64,000 nucleotides of DNA from Clostridium zeae (GTDB lineage: Bacteria; Bacillota; Clostridia; Clostridiales; Clostridiaceae). This document shows, piece after piece, positions 55,753 to 64,000 of the stretch. Where the stretch lies: assembly GCF_017312485.1 (NCBI RefSeq), contig NZ_BMBA01000001.1, positions 1,688,396 to 1,752,395 on the forward strand, given 5' to 3'. Position 1 is the stretch's first letter. Every line of letters begins with the position of its first letter. The notes under the pieces are model-generated. The model was not told the origin of the DNA. It saw only the letters and a list, made by a program, of their open reading frames with translations, and ran no database searches. A program made the position numbers and the translations under genes.

Positions 55753-55783
55753 AGTGTATACCATTCGTGTAACTCGAAGTCAA
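55753..55783 (-). promoter_or_regulatory. MerR-type promoter of the aldo/keto reductase
   Basis: On the minus strand, TTGACT (-35, 55778-55783) and TACACT (-10, 55753-55758) are separated by 19 bp, the overlong spacing of MerR-activated promoters. The spacer contains a near-palindrome, TTCGAGTTACACGAA. Confidence 0.75.
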
Positions 55784-55853
55784 GAATTTAATGAAAAAAT
55801 ATATCAGAAATGAAAAACTATATTTCGTTTTTGACTATGGAAATGAGGTAACT

Positions 55854-56315
55854 ATGTATACAGTAAAAGAGATATCAAAGCTTCTTGATATGACGGAACA
55901 TACAGTAAGATATTACACAGATATGGGACTAGTTCCTACCTTAAAACGTGATAAAAACGGAAACAGACTTTTTGACGAACAATCTAAGAATTGGCTTATA
56001 GGTATAAAGAATCTTAGAGGATCAGGTATGTCCATACAAGCAGTTAAGGACTATGTAGATTTATGTCTCAAGGGTGAATCCACCATAGAAATAAGATATG
56101 AAATTATTTTAGAGCAAAAGAAGAAAATAGAAGAACAATTAAAGGAAATGAATGAACGATATAAATATATTGAGAATAAAGTAACCTGGTATCTAGACAT
56201 AATGAACCACCGTATACCAGACAATAGTAACCCTGGAGAATGGAGTACTTCTAGTTCAGAATCAAAAGAGGAAGAATCCATATCCCCAGATTCCATTGAT
56301 CACGAAGCTTCATAA
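55854..56315 (+). CDS. MerR-family transcriptional regulator
   Basis: About 153 residues. The N-terminal winged helix has YTVKEISKLLDMTEHTVRYY (1-21), and a coiled coil (about 85-115; EQKKKIEEQLKEMNERYKYIE) provides dimerisation. The tail is acidic and Ser-rich, with no Cys cluster, so a metal sensor is unlikely; members of this type respond to aldehydes or other electrophiles. ATG 55854 is chosen because ATGAGGTAACT precedes it and the HTH begins there; ATG 55791 lies in the promoter region. Divergent from the aldo/keto reductase, whose promoter shows the 19-bp spacer expected for MerR control. Confidence 0.9.
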   Translation: MYTVKEISKLLDMTEHTVRYYTDMGLVPTLKRDKNGNRLFDEQSKNWLIGIKNLRGSGMSIQAVKDYVDLCLKGESTIEIRYEIILEQKKKIEEQLKEMNERYKYIENKVTWYLDIMNHRIPDNSNPGEWSTSSSESKEEESISPDSIDHEAS

Positions 56316-56412
56316 TTTTTTTCTGTATAATGAAAAGCACACTGATAAGATTATCAATGTGCTTTCTTGTTTTTTCTATGCGTACTGTATAAGAAAGATA
56401 TGCCCTTCCTTA

Positions 56413-59460
<3,048 letters not shown>

Positions 59461-59487
59461 TTCCCCCAAACTATCTGTCTGAGGGAA
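59461..59487 (-). terminator. Terminator after the flavin reductase-like gene (repeated element copy 1)
   Basis: A hairpin within TTCCCCCAAACT...GTCTGAGGGAA, followed by UUUUU on the minus strand. A nearly identical 27-bp copy lies at 62982-63008. Confidence 0.75.
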
Positions 59488-59527
59488 AACACCGTTCAAT
59501 ATTTATTTTAATTTCTTTCATGTTCAG

Positions 59528-60034
59528 TTATTTGCGTTGCAATACTTTTTCAATCTGTCCTAAATAAATTCTATGATATGTTGATGTTTCTTTATAATAT
59601 TCTTTAAACAACTGCTGTGAATCAAAATTTTCTTTTTTTACATCTGTATGATAAACTTTTTTGCAAACAAAAATTGTTTTTGCCTCTTCAAAAATAATAG
59701 TATTTTCAAATGAAATAGGATGTAGTTCTGACTCAGCTACTTTATCACATTCATTGCCATGCAGTCTTCCACAGATTTGTAAAGCAGGATGGCGAGGAAC
59801 GTCAAAGAAAGATACGGTAAAATAATCGTTATCCTCTACAAACTTATAAGAGTACCTGTCTGGGTGAACATATACCTGCATCATTGGTTTAAGAAAAAAC
59901 TTTCCACACATCACACCAGTAATAGTCATCATGTTGAATTTGTCTTTAGTTCCAGCGGTTAGAAGCGCCCAATCCTCAACTTTAGTAAATGGATTAAAAT
60001 CAAAGTTCTTTAAAGATATCTCTTCAAAATTCAC
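59528..60034 (-). CDS. Flavin reductase-like FMN-binding protein
   Basis: About 168 residues. Split-barrel flavin reductase fold: FNPFTKVEDWALLTAG near the N-terminus, FNMMTITGVMCGKFFLKPMM and the YSYKFVEDNDYFTVSFF segment typical of clostridial flavin reductase-like proteins. Binds FMN and probably carries out NAD(P)H-dependent flavin or small-molecule reduction. The GTG at 60034 is preferred because homologues start there and GGAG lies about 11 nt upstream; the TTG at 60076 lacks a ribosome binding site. It is 60 bp after the HxlR regulator gene on the same strand and probably in its transcript. Confidence 0.8.
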   Translation of the reverse strand: MNFEEISLKNFDFNPFTKVEDWALLTAGTKDKFNMMTITGVMCGKFFLKPMMQVYVHPDRYSYKFVEDNDYFTVSFFDVPRHPALQICGRLHGNECDKVAESELHPISFENTIIFEEAKTIFVCKKVYHTDVKKENFDSQQLFKEYYKETSTYHRIYLGQIEKVLQRK

Positions 60035-60094
60035 TACAAACTCATCTCCTGTCTTAAACTTTGCTATATTATACAATGGAAAACAACTTATTTA

Positions 60095-60421
60095 TTATCC
60101 TTGGTTAATCTTACACTTATACTGTTCCCCCCAAGCCCACAATGAATCCAAGATAGGTTTCAGACTAAAACCGTCCTCAGTAAGAGAATATTCAACTCTT
60201 GGTGGAACTTCTGCATAAACCTTTCTATCTACAAGACCGTCCTCTTCCATCTCTCTTAATTGCTGTGTCAGCATCTTTTGGCTTATAGAACCAATAGATT
60301 TTTTTAACTCTCCAAACCTCTTGGTTCCTCCAATTAAGTCTCTTAATATTAATACCTTCCACTTGTCTCCTATGAGTAAAAGAGTTGTTTCAACAGGACA
60401 GGCAGGTAATTCCTTCTTCAT
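60095..60421 (-). CDS. HxlR-family transcriptional regulator
   Basis: 108 residues. HxlR winged helix: an N-terminal Cys (PACPVETTLLLIGDKW, Cys8), the recognition region KRFGELKKSIGSISQKMLTQQLREME and the wing VPPRVEYSLTEDG. Members of this family respond to thiol-reactive compounds through the N-terminal Cys or to other small molecules. Divergent from the FMN-binding protein at 60578-60979. The shared spacer contains a near-palindrome GCACTTTAAGGTGC (60483-60496) that may be the operator. GAGGGG precedes the start. It probably regulates the genes on both sides. Confidence 0.92.
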   Translation of the reverse strand: MKKELPACPVETTLLLIGDKWKVLILRDLIGGTKRFGELKKSIGSISQKMLTQQLREMEEDGLVDRKVYAEVPPRVEYSLTEDGFSLKPILDSLWAWGEQYKCKINQG

Positions 60422-60482
60422 GAATTATCCCCTCTTTCTTTTAATTACAAAAGCATCCATTAGTTACTTTTAGGTACCTATA

Positions 60483-60496
60483 GCACTTTAAGGTGC
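60483..60496. promoter_or_regulatory. Candidate HxlR operator
   Basis: GCACTTTAAGGTGC is palindromic except for one pair and lies between the divergent HxlR and FMN-binding genes. A related half-site, TTACTTTTAGGTA, lies just to the left (about 60464-60476). Confidence 0.5.
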
Positions 60497-60577
60497 TTAC
60501 TTGCGAACAAATACTATAGCATTTATTATATGATTGTAGCCGTCAAAAATCAATTTAATTTAGGAGAGATGTTAAAG

Positions 60578-60979
60578 ATGAATGAAGTAGTAAAGTTTTT
60601 ACAAGAAAATCCTGTGCAGTATCTCGCTACAGTTGGGCGCGATGGAAAGGCAAAGTGCCGACCTTTCATGTTCTGTTTTGAACAAGAGGGCAAGCTATGG
60701 TTCTGCACTAATAATACTAAAGAGGTTTATAAGGATATTAAAGAAAACCCATATGTTGAAGTTTCTGTTTCCAGTCATGCATATGCATGGATTCGCTTGA
60801 ATGGCAAGGTTGTAATTGAAAACAACATAGATGTAAAAGAAGCATGCATGAACAACCCTATTGTAAAAGGCCAGTATCAAACTGCAAATAATCCAATATT
60901 TGAAGTGTTTTACCTTGATAATGCAAAGGCTGTTATAGCTGACTTCTCAGGTAATCTCCCTGCAGAATATTCTCTTTAG
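60578..60979 (+). CDS. FMN-binding split-barrel protein (pyridoxamine 5'-phosphate oxidase-like)
   Basis: About 133 residues. PNPOx-like split barrel: NEVVKFLQENPVQYLATVGRDGKAKCRPF (first strands; conserved GRDGKxxxRPF), LWFCTNNTKEVYKDI and the YAWIRLNGKVVIE strand. Typical of small clostridial flavoproteins, some related to nitroimidazole reductases, that use FMN or F420-like cofactors. ATG 60578 is chosen on TAGGAGAG nine bases upstream; the ATG at 60530 overlaps the regulatory region. Divergent from the HxlR regulator, so it is probably under its control in a response to an electrophile or oxidant. The substrate is unknown. Confidence 0.85.
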   Translation: MNEVVKFLQENPVQYLATVGRDGKAKCRPFMFCFEQEGKLWFCTNNTKEVYKDIKENPYVEVSVSSHAYAWIRLNGKVVIENNIDVKEACMNNPIVKGQYQTANNPIFEVFYLDNAKAVIADFSGNLPAEYSL

Positions 60980-61277
60980 TTTAATAGGATGCGTACCTTT
61001 GCTAAAATATAATGAAGTGCCCTGGTTATGATTTATCATACAGGAGTGTTTAATTTAAAGATAAGTGATAAACTATCACCATATTTTATTTGACAGGAAA
61101 ACTGCCTGCATTGTGGATTATGTCTTTAAACTTGTCCTTCTAACGGTATTAAGTTACTAACCATTTAATTATAGAAAATCTGAAAGATTAAAAATAGTAA
61201 TAAAAGCTATAATGAAAAATAAAATAATAGTTCTTTCTATGAAAGCCTATACTTTTGCTATCATTAAGGAGATTACC
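60980..61277. other. Intergenic region before the macrodomain gene
   Basis: Two small palindromes, TATGATTTATCATA (61027-61040) and GTGATAAACTATCAC (61065-61079), lie after the FMN-binding gene and may be a terminator or operators. A TATAAT box near 61207 could serve the macrodomain gene. Nothing coding is supported. Confidence 0.35.
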
Positions 61278-62090
61278 ATGAAAAAAGAACAAGTTTTAAA
61301 TAAATTAGTAAAATATCTCGTAGCTGAAAATAGAGAAATAGAAGTTAAAGATATTCCCTCTGATTATATGAAAAAAAGAAAGCTTCTCAGAGCTTTAATG
61401 AATATAAGAGATGCTGAGCCAATAGATTCAGATATCCTTGAATTACATGATGAATTATTATCGGAGGAAACTAAGGAGAAAAATCCAGTTGATCCATACA
61501 AGCTACCTACTGCATATGAGGTTTTTAAAGGAACAAAAATATCTTTTCCTGAAAAATTAGTACTTTGGCAGGGAGATATTACTTCTATAGCTGCAGATGT
61601 TATAGTTAATGCTGCTAATTCAAAGCTTCTAGGATGTTTTGTGCCTATGCATAGATGTATAGACAATGCTATACATTCAGCTGCTGGCATAGAATTAAGG
61701 CTTGAGTGTAATGAAATTATGCAGAAACAAGGATTTGATGAACCTACTGGTGATGCTAAAATCACAAATGCCTATAACCTTCCAAGTAAATATGTGCTTC
61801 ATACCGTTGGTCCTATAATATATGATAAATTATCCGAGGACGACCGTAGACTTCTTGCATCCTGCTATACCTCCTGCCTAAATAAGGCTAGTGAGTATGA
61901 AGATATTAAAACAATTGCCTTTTGCTGTATTTCTACAGGAGAATTCAGGTTTCCAAAGAATATTGCTTCACAAATAGCACTCAATACAATCTGTAACTGG
62001 CTTAAAACAAACCCAGACAGGTTCCATAGAATTATTTTCAATGTATTTACAAGGGAGGATTATAATGAATACGCAAATCTACTTAGATAA
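61278..62090 (+). CDS. Zinc-type macrodomain protein, probable ADP-ribosyl hydrolase paired with SirTM
   Basis: About 270 residues. The N-terminal helical part (1-80) is followed by a macrodomain (about 95-270): LVLWQGDITSIAADVIVNAANSKLLG, the loop C120-x4-H125-x-C127 (GCFVPMHRC) then IDNAIHSAAG, and CCISTGEFRFP. The Cys/His/Cys loop is the zinc-binding signature of macrodomains encoded beside class M sirtuins in Gram-positive pathogens, where they remove ADP-ribose added by the sirtuin. ATG 61278 is chosen because AAGGAG precedes it and the sequence then begins MKKEQVLNK; ATG 61212 lacks a site. The end overlaps the sirtuin gene by 26 nt, so the two are coupled. Confidence 0.88.
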   Translation: MKKEQVLNKLVKYLVAENREIEVKDIPSDYMKKRKLLRALMNIRDAEPIDSDILELHDELLSEETKEKNPVDPYKLPTAYEVFKGTKISFPEKLVLWQGDITSIAADVIVNAANSKLLGCFVPMHRCIDNAIHSAAGIELRLECNEIMQKQGFDEPTGDAKITNAYNLPSKYVLHTVGPIIYDKLSEDDRRLLASCYTSCLNKASEYEDIKTIAFCCISTGEFRFPKNIASQIALNTICNWLKTNPDRFHRIIFNVFTREDYNEYANLLR

Positions 62091-62940
62091 TATAAATAAA
62101 GCAGCCAAACTTATTCAAGAAGCTGATTATATCCTCGTAGGTGCTGGGGCTGGTCTTTCAGCAACTGGAGGATTAAATTATGGTGATAGTCAGCTATTTA
62201 AGAAATGGTTCCCAAAGCTTTCAGAGTTTGATATTGATACTATCGGTGAGGCAATCTCCTTTTACTGGAATGTAGATGATTCACACAGAAGAAGTTTCTG
62301 GGCATACTGGGCAAATCACATTAATAAAATACGTTATGAGTCACCAGCATTAAAGCCATATCTAGAATTATTTGAAGTATTAAAAAACAAAAATCATTTT
62401 ATTATAACAACAAATGTAGACGGGCAATTTATTAAAGCAGGCTTTAATAAAGAAAATATATTTGCTCCGCAAGGAGATTACGGTCTTTTTCAATGTGACA
62501 AGCCTTGCAGTGACGAACTTTATGATAATAAAGTATTCGTTGATAAAATGATTGTTAATATGGATACTGATAAATTTGAAGTTTTAGAACAAGATATACC
62601 CTACTGTCCTAAGTGTGGCTCATATATGTCTAAAAACCTTCGTGTAGATGATACCTTTGTAGAAGCTCCACACATGATAAAACAAAAAGATTATACGGAT
62701 TTTGTTAATAATTCAATGGATGGGAAACTAGTGCTAATAGAGTTAGGGGTTGGGTTTAATACTCCTGGTATTATTCGATGGCCCTTTGAAAGAATTACAA
62801 TGAAGCATCCTGATGCTGTTCTTATTAGATTGAACATGGACTATCCAGAAGTTGATAAACAAATTATACACAAAAGTTTATGTTTTGATACGGACATTAT
62901 GGATATAATAACTGATATTAAAAATATGCAATATAAATAA
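62065..62940 (+). CDS. Class M sirtuin (SirTM), probable protein ADP-ribosyltransferase
   Basis: About 291 residues. NAD-binding motif GAGAGLSATGG (26-36). At 115-122 it reads TTNVDGQF, where deacetylating sirtuins have TQNIDxLH, so the catalytic His is replaced by Gln, the known trait of SirTM enzymes that transfer ADP-ribose rather than deacetylate. Two Cys pairs (QCDKPC and CPKC) form the zinc site. ATG 62065 is chosen on GGGAGGATTATA. In characterised operons the target is a lipoylated GcvH-like carrier and the system responds to oxidative stress; here no GcvH-like or lipoate ligase gene lies nearby in the window. It is followed by a possible hairpin (62945-62976). Confidence 0.9.
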   Translation: MNTQIYLDNINKAAKLIQEADYILVGAGAGLSATGGLNYGDSQLFKKWFPKLSEFDIDTIGEAISFYWNVDDSHRRSFWAYWANHINKIRYESPALKPYLELFEVLKNKNHFIITTNVDGQFIKAGFNKENIFAPQGDYGLFQCDKPCSDELYDNKVFVDKMIVNMDTDKFEVLEQDIPYCPKCGSYMSKNLRVDDTFVEAPHMIKQKDYTDFVNNSMDGKLVLIELGVGFNTPGIIRWPFERITMKHPDAVLIRLNMDYPEVDKQIIHKSLCFDTDIMDIITDIKNMQYK

Positions 62941-62944
62941 TATA

Positions 62945-62976
62945 TGCCAGCTATGGAATTAAAACCATAACTGGCA
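62945..62976 (+). terminator. Hairpin after the SirTM gene
   Basis: TGCCAG-C-TATGG (62945-62956) pairs with CCATA-A-CTGGCA (62965-62976), with one internal mismatch. No strong U-tract follows, so terminator function is uncertain. Confidence 0.5.
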
Positions 62977-62981
62977 AGTAA

Positions 62982-63008
62982 TTCTCCCAAACTATCAGTC
63001 TGAGGGAA
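62982..63008 (-). terminator. Terminator after the CMD-like gene (repeated element copy 2)
   Basis: The same CCCAAACTATC-GTCTGAGGG hairpin as at 59461-59487, one base different in the loop and one in the arm. It lies 16 bp past the stop of the gene at 63025. Confidence 0.65.
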
Positions 63009-63024
63009 TGTAAAATATAGTTTA

Positions 63025-63345
63025 CTATTCTGTGTATACTTCTTTTGCTAATCTAAATACTGCCCACGCATTAGGCCATCCTGCATAAAACGCTAAATGA
63101 GTGATGATTTCTGACATCTCCTCAGCACTGACACCATTATTCTTTGCATTAAGAATATGATATTTTAGAGAGCTATCCAGTATCCCTTTCGACATCAATG
63201 CAGTTACAGTAATGATACTACGATCTCTTAATGATAATTTATCTTCCCTTGCCCAAACTTCTCCAAAAAGAACATCGTCGTTTAATTCAGCAAATTTCGG
63301 TGCAAATGATCCAAGAGCATCCCTACCTGCTGTTTGTTTTTTCAT
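63025..63345 (-). CDS. Carboxymuconolactone decarboxylase-family protein
   Basis: About 106 residues of the CMD/AhpD-like helical fold (SLRDRSIITVTALMSKG, then EEMSEIITHLAFYAGWPNAWAVFRLAKEV). The CxxC redox motif of true AhpD is absent: the region reads LKYHILNAKNNGVS with no Cys at all. So it is more like gamma-carboxymuconolactone decarboxylases or uncharacterised relatives. ATG 63345 is chosen on AGAAAGGAA; the longer reading to 63399 lacks a site. About 170 bp separate it from the alcohol dehydrogenase gene, and it may belong to the same redox response. Confidence 0.85.
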   Translation of the reverse strand: MKKQTAGRDALGSFAPKFAELNDDVLFGEVWAREDKLSLRDRSIITVTALMSKGILDSSLKYHILNAKNNGVSAEEMSEIITHLAFYAGWPNAWAVFRLAKEVYTE

Positions 63346-63516
63346 AACTTTATTCCTTTCTATATATATTTCTTTTCCTGTCATATAAGTTTTGATCAAT
63401 ATATCTGAAACGCATCATATTTTAAAACTGCGTCAAAGTATTTACCTATATTTTCAATAGTAATCCTTCACCACACATCAGTGATCAGAATCGCTAATTA
63501 GAATACAATGTTCCGT

Positions 63517-64000
63517 TTATTCAGCAACATACGCAGCTTTTAAAATTTCTAAAACTTCCTCTGCTGTTAACACTTTATATCCTCCTAAAAGCACAGTTGA
63601 ATTTGCAATTAGTGGAAGCATTTCTTCTGTTGCACCAAGTTCCTTAAGGCTAGTTACTATACCACATTCTTTTATGAACTTTTCCATTTCATCAATACCT
63701 TCTAAAGCAACTTGTTCCTTTGTCTTGCCTGCTTCATCTACACCCCATACTTGCTTAGCAAAACGAACAAATTTATCTAAGCCAAACTTATATATATATC
63801 TGTAATATGGAAGTGATACTGCTGCAAGTCCCATACCATGTGCACAGTCTGTGTAAGCACCAAGCTGATGTTCAATCATATGAACTTCCCAGTCTTGAGC
63901 TTTGCTTAATCCCATAATTGGGTTCATTGCAAGTGTAGAACTCCACATTAAATTACTTCTTGCTTCATAGTTATTAGGGTCTTTCACTGCGATTTTTGAA
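63517..64000 (-). CDS. Iron-containing alcohol dehydrogenase, C-terminal part (cut by window edge)
   Basis: The open frame continues to the window edge at 64000, so only the C-terminal part (about 160 residues) is visible. The His residues of the iron site are present (IEHQLGAYTDCAHGMGLA), and the preceding RSNLMWSSTLAMN and C-terminal EEVLEILKAAY match NADPH-dependent butanol dehydrogenase-type enzymes (BdhA/YqhD group). Internal codons at 63985-63987 should not be taken as the real start, since in-frame coding (KIAVKDPNNYEA) continues upstream. These enzymes reduce aldehydes to alcohols, in keeping with solventogenesis or aldehyde detoxification. Confidence 0.88.
   Translation of the reverse strand, partial: SKIAVKDPNNYEARSNLMWSSTLAMNPIMGLSKAQDWEVHMIEHQLGAYTDCAHGMGLAAVSLPYYRYIYKFGLDKFVRFAKQVWGVDEAGKTKEQVALEGIDEMEKFIKECGIVTSLKELGATEEMLPLIANSTVLLGGYKVLTAEEVLEILKAAYVAE

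Noticed and set aside
61090-61095. TTGACA considered as the -35 box for the macrodomain gene
   Set aside because: No reasonable -10 box at 16-18 bp; a TATAAT near 61207 is closer to the gene.
63025-63345. AhpD-type alkylhydroperoxidase
   Set aside because: The CxxC active-site motif is missing and the protein has no Cys residues.

Overview
The window looks like part of a chromosome from an AT-rich, spore-forming, saccharolytic Firmicute, most likely a cluster I Clostridium. The supporting evidence is very low GC, strong GGAGG-type ribosome binding sites, intrinsic terminators, a GerK-type spore germinant receptor operon, a Bce-type peptide-sensing/ABC module, and several plant or fungal polysaccharide loci. 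I see no rRNA, tRNA or CRISPR array. Apart from one transposase-like gene, every gene from position 245 to about 55,660 lies on the minus strand. After that, orientation is mixed.

Layout, left to right. 1-6,650: a hexuronate locus with a LacI-type regulator, a GPH-family symporter and uronate isomerase (uxaC), with well-formed palindromic operators; an IS1595-like zinc-ribbon gene sits inside it. 6,780-9,500: a small Asn/Gln/Ser-rich protein, an AEC-type permease and a soluble PocR-MCP chemoreceptor. 9,776-25,233: two adjacent, clearly paralogous secreted GH16 (laminarinase-like) multidomain proteins of 3,055 and 1,843 residues. The larger has two catalytic domains and seven Ig-like repeats. 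25,644-30,192: gerKA-gerKB-gerKC followed by a 54-residue two-TM protein. 30,264-35,226: BceAB-type transporter and BceRS-type two-component system. 35,463-37,002: secreted GH43 arabinofuranosidase/arabinanase-like enzyme with a ricin-type lectin domain.

37,790-49,375: an oligosaccharide uptake and de-esterification locus (YesM/YesN-type two-component system, CUT1 ABC transporter, Nif3-like protein, two esterases, a polysaccharide deacetylase and a LacI regulator). The esterases and deacetylase suggest a decorated (acetylated or feruloylated) substrate. 49,594-52,256: sucrose phosphorylase and fructokinase under a pair of LacI-type operators. 52,449-54,400: two epoxyqueuosine-reductase-like iron-sulfur proteins. 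54,730-56,315: an aldo/keto reductase divergent from a MerR regulator. 56,413-59,028: a rifampicin-phosphotransferase-like enzyme. 59,461-64,000: a redox/stress neighbourhood with a flavin reductase-like protein, an HxlR regulator, an FMN-binding split-barrel protein, a zinc-type macrodomain protein overlapping a class M sirtuin (SirTM), a carboxymuconolactone-decarboxylase-like protein and the C-terminal part of an iron alcohol dehydrogenase cut by the window edge.

The carbohydrate genes appear to be under layered control. Three distinct LacI-type operator sequences are visible, and cre-like sites lie before the GPH transporter, both GH16 genes and the CUT1 binding protein. The most unusual items are the double-GH16 giant protein and its paralog, the macrodomain-SirTM pair without its usual lipoyl-carrier partners nearby, the fourth small gene of the gerK operon, and the Nif3-like protein inside a sugar-utilisation operon. 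Functions are assigned from recognisable motifs and family knowledge; no database search was possible.
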